NCBI GenBank assembly: GCA_958298945.1
Contig: OY282605.1
Location: 34,574,811 to 34,638,810 of the forward strand
Direction: 5' to 3'
DNA from: Atherix ibis
Lineage: Eukaryota > Arthropoda > Insecta > Diptera > Athericidae
DNA: 64,000 nt
The notes under the pieces were generated by a model. That model did not search any database. It worked only from the letters and a program-made list of their open reading frames with translations, and was not told where the DNA came from. This document shows positions 1-11,215 of the stretch, piece after piece (position 1 is the stretch's first letter; each line of letters opens with the position of its first letter). Both the position numbers and the translations under genes were made by a program.

Positions 1-755
1 TATGCTTTCATTATTTCACTATTGCATTTTGAACAAGTTCTCGATTTGTTTATGGGGTGGGTGGGTGGAGCTTCGTATTCGAGGAATCAGAATCCTTACT
101 ATACTCGTTTTCTGTTGCCTAGTTAAATAAGGAATTTTATTATAACTTCGACCATATTCCAAATTATATACTAAACTTATGATTTTTTAAATATTTTATT
201 AATTTTTAAAATTTTTTTATTATTGAGCATATTTTACTTCTAGTTCTCAATTTTTCTTACATCAATTCGTAATGCGTAGGTAACACTCAATGTGACCACT
301 CTGCGTATGCTCTAATCAATCCATCAGCTCAAATTGGCATAGTGTACAGCAGAATTAGCCCGAGCACGGTCGCCAAACAGAGTCCTCCTACTCGGCTTGG
401 GTACCCCAAGGTTCGGCATTAAGCGTGCCAGTGCAATCATTGCCCCAGCAGCCTTCCCACCAATGTGTAATAGGTGTTGCTGACACCGCAGTCTCACATG
501 AGTCATCACACATAGGTACGCCAAAGATGGTCCCGAGATCCCCTCATATTCGCTAATTCCATTTCTGATGTTTTCTCTGTTCTTTCTACGCAGCTCTGTC
601 TTATAGTACGTTAAGGCCAGGAGCCAACTTCGAACTGCTGTGACAGTATCATTGCAGATTTGCTCGACCTCTTCTACACATTTTGCTACTACAACCACAG
701 CCAATGCTATGATGCTCTTCTTATCTGGGATATGGAGCCTAATAGCACCATCATA

Positions 756-1683
756 CGAGGTCTGTTCAAAAAGTATCGCGAATCGAAGACGAGCCAAAAC
801 ACGTGTAAGCAAAGCAGCTGTCAAAAATTAACTGAACATTCAAAAAGTAGCGCGTTATTTTGGTACTCATGTCTCTCACTTATGCCGACAAGTTCGGCCA
901 TTTTGAATGTTCAGTTATTTTTTGACAGCTGCTTTTCCTGCACGTGTTTTTTTACTAGTCTTCGATTTTTGCACAATTTCGACCAAAAGCAGGTTCGCAT
1001 TAACACTGCTAAGGAGCTCTTGGACTCTATCCACGATGACCCAAATTTGCTCCAGAGGGTCATAACTGGTGACGAATTATGAGTTTATGGTGATGATGTG
1101 GAAACCAGAGCTCAATCATCCCAATGGAAGCTGCCGCACGTGTCAGGACCGAAAAAGACGCCAAGGTTGGTCGAATGTGAAGGTTTTGCTTACAGTTTTC
1201 TTCGATTGCAGGGGCGTGGTGCATCATGAGTTCTTGCCACAGGGTAGAACGGTCAACAAGGAATATTACCTGCCAGTTATGCGCAAGTTGCGAGAAGCAA
1301 TCCGTCAGAAACGCCCGGATTTGTGGAAGAACAAAAATTGGCTTTTGCAATTTCTGGCCAAAAATAACACACTGAAAATCCCGCAGCTACCGTATTCCCC
1401 AGATCTGTCCCCCTGTGATTTTTTCTTGTTCCCGAAACTGAAGAGGCTAATGAAAGGACGACGTTACGCTACGATTGAGGAGATAAAGACGGCATCGAAA
1501 GAGGAGCTGAAAAATATCACAATATTTCATTTTTTGAAGTGCTTCGAGGATTGGGAAAAACGTTGGCACAATTATATAATATCTGGTGGGCATTACTTTG
1601 AAGGGGACAAAATAGATATTCATGAATAAATAAATAATTTTTGAAAAAACACAAAATTCGCAATACTTTTTGAACAGACCTCG
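756..1683 (+). mobile_element. Mariner element (family M1, TIR cgaggtctgttcaaaaagta), internally deleted copy 1
   Basis: The ends are 28-bp TIRs, 756-783 and 1656-1683, with one mismatch and a TA on each side (754-755 and 1684-1685). Inside is a mariner transposase in pieces: DPNLLQRVITGDE (first catalytic Asp, about 1030-1080), a frameshift, then an ORF at 1069-1629 with VKVLLTVFFDCRGVVHHEF, WKNKNWLLQF, YSPDLSPCDFFLFPKLK (third Asp) and IISGGHYFEGDKIDI. The usual HHDNAPAH block with the second Asp is removed by a 42-bp in-frame deletion at 1349/1350. The N-terminal DNA-binding region is also deleted. Copies at 10042, 51267 and 57104 belong to the same family. The element sits inside the R1-like relic. 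It cannot encode active transposase and could move only in trans. Confidence 0.9.
781..966. repeat. Inverted duplication inside mariner M1 copy 1
   Basis: Positions 781-845 are an imperfect inverted copy of 901-966, roughly 85-90% alike by eye, with a 55-nt loop. Both arms carry the mariner 5' leader with its cacgtg core and gcagctgtcaaaa. In the related copy at 57104 this leader occurs once, so the left arm is an extra inverted copy placed directly after the TIR. It replaces the normal subterminal sequence. Confidence 0.8.
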
Positions 1684-2162
1684 TATATCAAATTCCACAA
1701 TAGAGGATCCAGAACCGAATTCTGTGGGATCCCCTCATGATCCTGTATGATCTCTTCCCATTGCGTGTCATGTAAAATAGAATTCTACTACTTAGAAAGT
1801 CCACTATTATCCTTTTAATGTACTTCGGAACACGCTTTCAGCCCAGGGCATCAAGGGTATGATCTTATCTTGTCAAGTTTACATCAAGGGTTACAATAGC
1901 GCAGTAATTTATATAATAGCGCAGATCCCTCTTCACATTAAGGGTTATAATTGCGGAGTACTTTATGGAGTCTCTTCTCCACTGTTTGCCCTCGATAGCC
2001 TTACAGGCTGCGCCAATGACCAAATCAATAGCACCCAAGATGCAGCGTGTCCTCCTAAAGCCAATTTGGACTGCAGTAAAGCCCTGCTGTCATTCGGCAA
2101 ATTCCTCCAATCGATTGCATAGAATGCATTCGAGGATTTTACCCGCCGTATCAAATTGTACG

Positions 2163-3529
2163 GTGCAAATTGATGCAAATTGATTGAAAGTATGGGTCCT
2201 ATTCAAACTGAACTAATCCTGTTTAAATTAACATTCACTTTAATCGTCATTTATTAATATTGATTAAAGTCTTGATGTTATTATTTAATAAAATTCTATT
2301 ACATATAAGCTCAATTGAAAATATAATTTTCGAACAAAAACTATCTAGAAAAAAATAGCAAAAACAGGATAATATTCGCTGAACGATGGTATGATTGTTG
2401 ATGACAAGAACAGAATTCATAAACTTCATTCGGTATTAACAATGTTGTATTGTAGATTATAGTATTATCTATATTCGTATAATGTTATTTCCTGTTTTTA
2501 TTTGAACCAAACAAATTTTATATCATTTTCAGTTATGGCCCTTTTCCGGGACCAATTTATTTTTACGATGAGAACAGATATACGAGTACGAATACTATTA
2601 TTACGACTACGATGACTATTGCCCAACTTGAGAGTTTTATCTTTTGGCCGCTATTTTTCTTAAATGTAATATTTTCTGGAATTCTACGAAGTTCATAATT
2701 TCGTAAAAATGTTTATCTAAAGAAAAGTTAGTTCATAAAAGATTTTTATTCTCTTATCCTTGGATACTTTTTCATTTACTTTTGCTAATTTACTCATTTT
2801 TTATGAAGACGAAAATTATCTCGAATAACCTGAATACGGTTTTATTTCAAGAAAATTTCCTTTCTACAATTTTACCAAAGCAACGACCAATACTAAGTTG
2901 CTACTCCGTTACGAATAAATTAAATTAAAGTTTATATTAAATGGTCAAAACCGAAAAATTAATGACTTAATTTCATATTTTTATGTTCACATTAATTTAC
3001 GTTAAATTTCATAAGCTATTTAAATTCACAACAAAAATATATATTATATAAAATTAGCATTCTCTTAATGACGGTATATATCTCTTAAAAAATTTAAAAG
3101 GATGTTTTTAGACATTTTTTCACAAGATATAGAAATATTTTTTTTCAGTTTTTGAAATTTTATATCCTTAAAAAAAAACCCTCTAAAATTTGATATATTT
3201 ATTTGAATTAAAAATTATCTTACTAATGGACCTATTTTTTATTCAGTAAATGTACATTTTTTCTTGGCATCAAAATGTAAATGTTGTGAAATATTTACTT
3301 TAATTAAAAATACTTGAAAAAATTTAAATTTGTTTAAATTGATAACGTACGGACAATTTACACATATATACCTTAACATATTAAGGGTTACCCAATTATG
3401 TGATATGGAAAAGTAAAATTCAATAAAATAGATTTAATTTATAAATTTTTCAAAAAATTTCTAATGACTTGATTAAATTTTTATAATATAAAGGCTGACG
3501 GCGTCAAATAGTATAATCTTGGAGGTCAG
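2163..3529. other. AT-rich DNA, nothing recognised
   Basis: A and T runs only. I see no ORF of note, no TIR and no transposon motif on either strand. Confidence 0.6.
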
Positions 3530-3788
3530 TTGACATCAACAAACCTGAATATAGACGTACTGTATACTTTTTGCACCATAAAGCCAACATTTGTTTTGTT
3601 GTGGCTTATGGCTCTTTTTTTAAATTTCATATGGTCAAGAAAAAATTCTTCAAGGTCAAGTAAAAAATTTTTGTTTATCTCATAGCGCTTGGAATTAACG
3701 ATAACCGCATCTGATTCTTAATTTTTAACGAAATAGGAGAAAATAATAATTTTATACCAAAAATTCACACCACACAATCACTTATCAT
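3530..3788 (-). pseudogene. DD41D Tc1/mariner transposase relic
   Basis: Read from 3788 downward, the minus strand gives KVIVWCEF, then (after frameshifts) YFVKN and SDAVIVNSKRYE, then FLLDLEEFFLDHMKF. These follow the DD41D pattern KVTVWC, YFFENE, VTVNSERY and the block leading to WFQQDGA. The catalytic QQDGA motif itself has decayed beyond recognition. No TIRs are visible. The assignment rests on three collinear motifs and on better preserved relatives at 32612, 41578 and 47045. Confidence 0.55.
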
Positions 3789-4114
3789 GAATATAGTAGC
3801 TTCTTTTAAAGCTTCTTATATAATAATTTTTTTAATTGATTTATTCACCGAGTGAGAAATGAGCGTCATTACTAAACATTATTTTTCGAAAAATTACCAT
3901 TCAAAACCCGTTGTACCATGCTCCATTTGGCATATCTTTTCCGTATTCTTGTAGTAATTAAATAATCTATTATATAAAATGGCAACATTAAATCTAAGCA
4001 AATATTTTTTTAATTATATATTTATTAAAAGGTTGATTAATGATACAGGGCTGTACTTTCCAAACTGTAAAATGAACAATTGTTAAAAGCAGTTCACACC
4101 GCCGAGCTCGGTTA

Positions 4115-5165
4115 AATAGAGCAACATGCTAGATGCTCTTGAAAATTCTTTTGGAGTGCCAGAGTATCTGCTCCGAATAATAAGGAGTTATCTAAGCTCC
4201 TGTATGACATGGTGGATGGACCTATATATTGTGTGGTGCTAATTTAAGAATGGATATGTCGGACGGATGGAATTTAAGGAGGCCCTAATTTAATTTAAGA
4301 TATGCTAATTTAAGGATGGAATTTAAGGAGGCTCAAAAAAAGCTCACCCAAATCAATCGCCGAACTACCGCGTAACTAAGAACGCATGAATTAAGTCTAG
4401 CAGCTAAGAAAGCCAAGATTTTTGCTCTGCAGTGATGGGGTTAACATTGGTAGACGAGATTATTTCAACTAATCTAGTGATTAAATATGTTGGTGTGCTG
4501 CTAGACACGAAGATGACATACTGGACGCAAATTTAATCTGCCCCTGAGAAACCTACCGAGACAATGACACCACTCAGCAGGCTCATGGCCAATATAGGTG
4601 GACCTTCGCCAAGCAAAGGAAATCTCCCATACTATACTTTTATACGGCCGAGAGGTCTTAGCTGAAGCTCGGAAAATTATGGCTGCAACACATAGAAGAG
4701 GTGTTTCTATAGGACGGTATCTGAACCGACGATTCTAATGATTGCATAAGTGATACCCATCGATCTGTTGGCCCAAGAACGAAAGAGGATATATGATCTA
4801 CGACCTGAATGAAAACTAGGGAAGAAACGCTCAATAGATGCCAATACCGATGGGATAATGAGACCGGAGCAAATTGGACCAAAACACTGATACGAAATTT
4901 GCGGAAATTACCTGAAATAGTTTCTGACTAGATATGGATACTGCCATAAGTACTTATTCTGGATGGGTAAAACTGAAAGCCCATGGCGATAGCACTGAAC
5001 ACGACGCGTGTCATACGTTCTTCTAGTGTAACAGATAGATAGCAGACTGTCTTGAGCCCCGATGCTGCTCGATAGGACCAACTGGGAAAGAGTTGCAGCT
5101 TTTATATGAAGCGTGATACGACAACAAAACCAGAGGTAGGAATATAAAAAAAGATGACAAATCAG
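4115..5165 (+). pseudogene. R1-like non-LTR retrotransposon relic, second copy
   Basis: In scattered plus-strand frames the translation shows VPEYLLRIIRSYLSS (about 4155-4200, palm/thumb), LSLAAKKAK, YRTVSEPTILMIA (about 4710), VIPIDLLAQERKRIYDLRPE (about 4750), RWDNETGANWTKTLIRNLR (about 4850), then a degraded Cys/His tail EHDACHTFF (about 5000). This is the order of the C-terminal half of an R1-clade ORF2, so the copy runs from mid reverse transcriptase to near the C-terminus. It is broken by many stops and frameshifts. Direct repeats of aatttaaggagg lie at about 4270-4335. It runs opposite to the relic at 320-2162 and overlaps it only in the palm/thumb and following region, so the two are separate insertions. 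Confidence 0.7.
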
Positions 5166-7810
5166 AAAGAGCCAATAGGTGGTAAATAGAAGCTCCATCC
5201 TAAGAAGGAGATTTATAGCATAACGCATTCTTCCCCTTCGATAAATTTTTTTTTAAAAAAGCCAAATTATAGGAAAATTTTCCAAATAGAAAAAAAAACA
5301 ATTACTTTTATTTTGACTTTATAAAAATATCCTTTAATATAAGTCATTAAATTCTACATAACCTCAACCAAACAGAACTCTTCCTTTTTTTCAATATAAA
5401 ATCATAAACAAAATTCAAATGCTTCCTTTCAAAATTATCATACAATTCATGTAGATACATACTCGTAGATGTGACTAGATAAAAGTTTCATGCATAAATT
5501 ATGATAGAGAATTGTTAATTGATATTAAAGTGGACGTATTCCCAAATTGTGTACATTTGCATTTCTAAAAAGTGGGGTAACTGCGTTCGAGCAAAGGAAA
5601 TAATACTATTCCGCATAGACTGAAGATGGCCTATTACCAAAATTCGTTGTCAGAATGGAATGGAATTTTCTTCTGTTTTTTTTTTTAGGACTATAATTTT
5701 ATTTTATTTCCACAAATGGCCGATGGATGCTGTGCGATAAGATAAAAATATCCCACGAGAACTGTAGATTTGAGGCAATCAACTCTAACCAAATCATAAA
5801 TGGATACCATAACCTTCCATGGAACTAAATCCTTTTCAAGATGTTTGCTAAGTCATGACGATTCAACCGATTTAATCTTGGACCCATTTCGATGGTGGTT
5901 TGCTGGCGGGCGCCTTTGGTTTTCAACAAATAATTTCGCCCCAAAAATTTACATATTTAAAGCTCAATTTTTATTGTATACGCATCGTTGTCTTTTAAGT
6001 TAGAGAATTTCCACTTTTGCCTTCTGTGTTCAATAATATCATCTATCCTCTATGTCCCTTTCTATCATTATACTTCTGTTCTGTATGTATTTTTGTTGTA
6101 AGTTTAGCTTTTTCATTTGGTGATTTTATTGACGATTTTTTTTAATTTTTCCATTTTTATAAGCCCTTATTTTCACCCCCATACGTACCAACAAACAAAA
6201 CTAATATAAATACATACATTCATATACAGCATAAATACAACTTTGTCTATACCGAATTGGTTAGGAAAATTCCAAGAAATTTACGCTATGAAAAAATGAA
6301 AACTTCCAACGATGTTTTTATGTTTATGCTGATGGCAATTGCATGGTAATAGTGATGGTGGCGATAGTGACTATGGCCGTAGTGAAAATTTATATATAAA
6401 AATTCAAATGAGAGAATATACCATCCTTGAAGCTACCACTAACTTTTTCTTCATCTTCGAAACTATTGTCAGAAGATGGAGTAAAGAAAAAAAAATGAAG
6501 GGCAAATATAAAAAGGCAACGTACCATAACATTTGGTGGTAAAATTTGTCGTCTTCTTCGGTTTTTGGCTTTAATGTGCTTATTGTGCTTAGCAAAGAAA
6601 TCCAAGATAAAAATGGGATAGAAGTCCTTTTTTTTTAAATTGTTGTAAGGAAAAAGCCCCAGTTTATCTTGTAAACCAAACAAGCAAAATGTCACTTTAG
6701 ACAAATACTAACCGAGATAAATATACTTTGAATACTATAATAAATATGCTAAGTGCAAGACGCATCTGCATTTTATGAAATTGCTGTGCAAGAAGCTCCA
6801 GCAATGTTCGACATTTTTTTTTAGAGATTTATGAATTTGCTTGTAAATTTCAATTGAACCAAAAATCAAAATGAATAGAAAAAAAAATATCAAATTCCAG
6901 TGGTACTTATATAGTTAAGAACGTACAATATTTCTTCAAGGATTATTCTACCAATTTGTTGTCGGTTCTGCATGGTCGGTCTGGTCTACCTGGAATAATT
7001 CAACAAAAAAAAACCAATCTTGAAAAATAGTTTATTACAAAGTGACTTTATCTCTTTCCACCTGAGAACGTATACTGATAATTTTAATGGCAATGGAATA
7101 GTGAAATAATATATATTTAAAATTTTGCATTTGCTATGATTGTGATAAGACATAATTTTCATAACTTTTGTCGGAAGGCAATAGATGAAGTTCCGTTGGG
7201 AAATCATATTAAAATCACTAGTTGGATGGATAGTCTATTGTTGCACTTAGAAATTATAATTGAAATTTCTTTACTTTGTATTTATCTTATAAACCATCTA
7301 GGACTTACTTGATTACAATTAAATTATGGTTTATAATGAAAAGAAACTATTCAAGCAAAAGTTTTTATTATCATTTCCCAATGAAAACTTATTTCAACAA
7401 ACGAATCTAAGGTAAGACAAACTTTTTTATAAAAGAATATAGTAGGACATTTATTATTCTATATAAAATTTTAAACTGAATAAATAAATATTATTAATAA
7501 TTTTTTATTACTAGTTTTTAAAGAAAATATTCAAATTTTTTAAAATATAATAAATAAATTTATAAATTAATATAAATTTTTAATTCAGAATATTTAATAA
7601 AAAATATTTTTTTTTTTTTTTTTTACTTTTATTGTGTAGAAAATTTTCCCAAAATATTTAAAAGGAGAAAAGATTTTTTAGGTAAGTTTTGAATAAATTC
7701 GGTATCAGATTCTTTTTTTTTTTTTTGATTTGAATGGAACCAAAGCTTCAGCAAAATCAAATTCGTTCATGAAGAAATAAGATTCTTGAAGTAATACTGT
7801 AAAAAAAAAA
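5166..7810. other. AT-rich DNA with short random ORFs
   Basis: ORFs up to about 105 codons occur on both strands, but none shows a recognisable domain, and codon composition follows the local A/T runs. Homopolymer T runs at about 7600-7625 and 7712-7726 are the only conspicuous simple sequence. Confidence 0.5.
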
Positions 7811-7955
7811 TATTTTAAATCGTGGGGTTTTTGGCGTAGTCGTTTGGGTTTGTGACTAGTACGAAAACATAATGGTTTTTTTTTCGTGGTTCGGAGAGTA
7901 TGGTCCGGTCATTTATATGGTAACAGGGGTGAATAAAATTTAAAATAAAATTATT
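7811..7955 (+). repeat. Dispersed repeat A, partial copy
   Basis: Shares the blocks gactagt-acgaaaac, tcgtggt-cgga, and aatttaaaataaaatta in the same order as the copy at 24407. Other copies are at 20471 and 41396. No coding content. It probably belongs to a non-autonomous element, but I cannot define its ends. Confidence 0.6.
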
Positions 7956-8249
7956 TGACGCAAAATCTCTTCTTCTTCTATGGAACTACAGACCGGCTTC
8001 GGGCCTTGTTGGCCTCCTCAATTTTGCTTTATCACGCTGGCCGATCTTCTGCCGCCGACTTTCAGTTTTATTCTTGCAGTAGTATGCAATCGTCTTTTCA
8101 GTTTTATTCTTGCAGTAGCTACGGGTTTGTAGCTTCCCTGGTGGTCTCTTCCTATCCACCCGATCATTGAAGACATTCTGGGGAATTGGCGGTTGTCGGA
8201 TACTTGCACATGGCGGACCCATCTCAGGGGCTGTAGTTTGACATATGTA

Positions 8250-9326
8250 CCAGATATCTAAGCTTAAATCCGCTGTTTTTTAGTCAAAAAAACACATGTT
8301 TTTTTATAGAAAGCAAAAATAAATTTTATTCAAACTACCTGCTCTCGCTAGCTACACATATTTCCCATCTCTCGGGCAATTTGTAGATACCACGCCACAA
8401 AATTCCTTCTCCTTCGAGGCAAACCACTCATCAAGCGATTTTCGGACGTCTTCGTAAGAATTGAAGTGCAGCTCAGCGAGCGCGTGGGCCATCGACAAAA
8501 ACAGGTGGTAGTCGGAAGGGGCCAGGTCTGTTGAATAAGTGGGGTGGGGTAGCAGCTCCTAGTTGAGTGTCACCAAGTAGTTTCGGACCATTTCTGACGT
8601 GTGCGATGGTGTGTTGTCGTGGAGGAAAATCAGCTTGTCATGTCTTTGTTGATAATCCGTCCTTTTTCCACGCAGAGCACGGTGCAATTTGATCAGTTGT
8701 TGGTGGTAGCGGTAGGCATTGACAGTTTCAACATCTCATAGTAGACGATACCCTGCTGATCCCACCAAACGCACAGCATCGTCTTCCGTCCGAAGCGATT
8801 TGGTCTTGGACAAGATGTTGATGGTTTTCCGGGATCAACCCATGACTTCTTGCGTTTAGGATTCTCGAAATATATCTACTTTCACCGCCTGCGTTTAGGA
8901 TTCTCGAAATATATCCACTTTTCATGCGGCACCCATTTTCCGATCTTTTCAATCTTCCCCATGGTACGTAGATGCATGGAAATGGCTGGTTGAGTAACAC
9001 CCAATTTTTTGCGATTGGGTATCATCTTCGTCCAAAAGAGCCTACAATTGATGGCCCTCAATTCAAAATTGCCGTCTTTGAACCGACGAAACCAATTCGA
9101 TGCAATTCGGCAGCCGATTTCTTTAAATTGAAGCAGAAAAGCAGAGCTTCCTGGCACAAAACAAGACATGATTACCAAAGGAAAAATGTATGTTGTTGTA
9201 CGAAATTACTGACAATGTTGACAGATGTCAAACTCATAAAACAAAAGTATGGCGTGTTCATGGTAGCTTAATACGCTCAGTTACGCCATCTATGACCAAA
9301 CAGCGGGTTTAAGCTTATATACCTGG
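8250..9326 (-). mobile_element. Mos1-like (mauritiana-type) mariner, degenerate copy A
   Basis: TIRs are 8250-8278 and 9298-9326 (ccaggtatataagcttaaa form), flanked by TA at 8248-8249 and 9327-9328. The minus-strand transposase starts near MSCFVP (about 9169) and keeps WFRRFKDGNFEL and LGVTQPAISMHLRTMGKI. After KWVPHE the frame jumps to KWIYFENPKRRR, deleting the block that holds the first catalytic Asp. Further down are VSSTMRC, HDNTPSHTS (second Asp, about 8600) and TDLAPSDYHLF (third Asp, about 8500), which fits the DD34D spacing. Numerous stops and frameshifts are present. A better N-terminal copy is at 58527. It is inserted in the RTE-like relic. Confidence 0.88.
8851..8924. repeat. 39-bp tandem duplication inside mariner copy A
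   Basis: The block tgcgtttaggattctcgaaa with its downstream sequence occurs at 8851 and again at 8890. The sister copy at 58.8 kb has it once, so the duplication is private to this copy. Confidence 0.85.
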
Positions 9327-10041
9327 TAATTATTTTATCGCATAAGTCACTGTTCTTAAGCTTTTATTAGGCCCAATATCTTTAATAGAACTTTCTTTTA
9401 AAACAGCTAAGTAGATTTTACGTTGTCTGCGTAATTGCCTAATTTCCACTACCACAACTCAGGACTGGTCTGATAAGAGTTCTGTACATTTTTAAATTTC
9501 TTTTTATATGTACCTCCTTCGATCTTATTTCTTTTGATAACGTAAAATAAGCGCTGCTTTCTAGTTTGTGCTGGTCACAGTTAATCCTAGATAAACAAAG
9601 CTTTCCGCTATTTTAATATTGTCCTCACTAATTGTTAGGTTTTTTCCTGCTTCTCGGCCATTTCTGGATACCCCAAACGCCTTGGTTTTTACGATGATAT
9701 CTTTCAGTCCAATTTCCCTGGTAGTTTTCTCCAGTTGAACATAAGATTTTATGATATTTGCTGCCTATCTTCCTATTAAGTTTAGATCATCAGCATATCC
9801 TGACAGGTTTCTCCTGATCACATAATTTATAGCGACGGTAGTGGTCCAAGTAAAGAGGAGTAGGGTAGGCACTGATTGGTTTAATTTCTGACCACGTGTC
9901 TGCAGTCATCTTCGCTAGAAACTATGCTATCATCAACGGTGGGTAGTGTAGGCCAAAACTGTAGGAACTAAAGCTCTCCTACATCGGGGTGAGCTATAAT
10001 TTGACAAGACGCTCCCGCATCAAAATTTGATGAATCACTTA

Positions 10042-10893
10042 CGAGGTCAGTTCAAAAATTATCGGGAATTTTGAATTTCCTCGGGTTACGTATACGAGTA
10101 TTCGATTTTCGATTTTTTTTGTGGCGTTATGTTTGCACTCATATCTCTCACTTATGCCGAGAAGTCTTCGATTTTTGCTCAATTTCGGCCAAAGACAGCA
10201 TCGCATTAACATTGCTAAGGAGCTATTATGTTAGACTCCGTCCGCGGCAATCCAAATTTGCTCCAGATGGTCATAACTGGTGACGCATCATGGGTTTATG
10301 GTTATGGCATAGAAAACAAAGCTCAATCATTCCAATGGAAGTTGGCGCACGAGCCAAGACCGAAAAAAGCGCGCCAAGTTCGGTCGACTGTGAAGGTTTT
10401 GCTCTCAGTTTTCTTCGATTGCAGGGGCGTGGTGCATCATGAGTTCTTGCCACAGGGTAGAATGCTAAGAAATATTATCTGCAAGTTATGCGCAAGTTTC
10501 ACGACGCAATCCGCCAGAAAACCCCCGGTTTTGTGGAAGAACAAAAATTGGCTTTTGCCATTTTTGGCCAAAAACAACACACTAATAATGCCGCAGCCAC
10601 CGTATTTCCCAGATTTGGCCCTTTGCGACATTTTCTTGTTCCCAAAACTGAAGAGCCTTATGAAAGGATGACGCTACGCTACTATTGAGGAGATAAAGAC
10701 GGCATCGAAAGAGGAGCTGAACAAGATCACAAAAAATGATTTTTTGAAATGCTTCGATGATTGGAAAAAACATTGGCACAAGTATATAATATCTGTTGGG
10801 GATTACTTTTAAGGGGACACAATAGATATTTATGAATAAATAAATAATTTTTGAAAAAACACAAAATTCGCGATATATTTTGAAGAGACCTTG
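10042..10893 (+). mobile_element. Mariner family M1, internally deleted copy 2
   Basis: Diverged TIRs at 10042-10069 and 10866-10893 are flanked by TA at 10040-10041 and 10894-10895. Transposase pieces include NPNLLQMVITGDASWVYGYG (first Asp kept, next residue Glu changed to Ala), VKVLLSVFFDCRGVVHHEF, WKNKNWLLPF, FPDLALCDIFLFPKLK (third Asp) and DWKKHWHKYIISVGDYF. It has the same 42-bp deletion of the HHDNAPAH block as the 756 copy (junction 10559/10560) and a very similar N-terminal deletion after ttcgatttttgc. Frameshifts and stops also occur. Sharing both junctions suggests that the two copies descend from one deleted parent. Confidence 0.88.
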
Positions 10894-11145
10894 TATCACC
10901 AAATAACAATGCAAAATTTGCCATTTTATATTATTAATAGCTTATTTACCAAAACATTATTTTAAAATTATAAATATTTTCTATAAAAAAAGTGATTCTA
11001 CCGTAGTAAAATTTAGAATACATTTTCGTAGACGCTGAGGCTCATTTCTAGCTAACTAAGCAAAAATCTGGATCCGAAGCCCTAGTATCCATATAAAGTG
11101 GTGTGCATTTTATTATAAAGGTATTTTTGGCTCATAATCGATCAA

Positions 11146-11215
11146 AACTAAAGATGAAGAGAATGTCACGGTCAATTCTGAGCACTATGGTCATATTGTA
11201 ACAATTTTTTTTGAG
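11146..11215 (+). pseudogene. DD41D transposase fragment
   Basis: A short in-frame stretch reads KDEENVTVNSEHYGHIVT, a close match to the VTVNSERYGHMIT block of DD41D transposases. Nothing else of the element can be recognised around it. Confidence 0.6.

Larger units (their letters stand above)
320..2162 (-). pseudogene. R1-like non-LTR retrotransposon reverse transcriptase relic, split by a mariner
   Basis: Read on the minus strand from 2162 downward, the translation follows an R1-clade reverse transcriptase. It opens with DTAGKILECI (about 2155), continues with RRTRCILGAIDLVIGAA, then a motif-A region TLDV, then VPKYIKRIIVDFLSSR (about 1800). It resumes beyond the mariner at 756-1683 with YDGAIRLHIPD and AKCVEEVEQICNDTV, ending in KAAGAMIALARLMPN near 400. 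The FADD catalytic box is missing: the frame runs from SII straight into ALAVVVVAK, so about six codons including both Asp residues have been deleted. Stops and frameshifts occur in the upstream half. A short stretch around motif A (about 1860-1965) is duplicated in tandem. The 320-824 part still reads as one 166-codon ORF. The R1-clade assignment is from family knowledge. The element is clearly dead, and both ends are truncated. Confidence 0.8.
7970..9985 (-). pseudogene. RTE-like non-LTR retrotransposon relic, split by a Mos1-like mariner
   Basis: Two minus-strand pieces flank the mariner at 8250-9326. The upstream piece (about 9985 to 9329) gives LSGYADDLNLIGR with the intact catalytic YADD (atcatcagcata at 9786-9797 on plus), then VQLEKTTREIGL, KTKAFGVSRNGREAGKN and SFVYLGLTVTS. 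These match the RTE palm and thumb. The downstream piece (8247 to about 7985) gives LQPLRWVRHVQVSDNRQFP and VDRKRPPGKLQTR, which fits the C-terminal WxGHV/RPxGRPxxRW region of RTE-type ORFs. Stops and frameshifts make it a pseudogene. A 42-bp-scale duplication of ttttattcttgcagta lies at about 8060-8120. The clade call is from motif order only. Confidence 0.7.

Noticed and set aside
640..1082. Plus-strand ORFs at 640-831 and 660-1082 as genes
   Set aside because: They run from the R1-like relic through the mariner TIR into the mariner; only the last part is a transposase piece.
10042..10893. Link between the 852-bp mariner at 10042 and the 852-bp array unit
   Set aside because: The equal lengths are coincidence; the array unit contains only 35 bp of mariner sequence.
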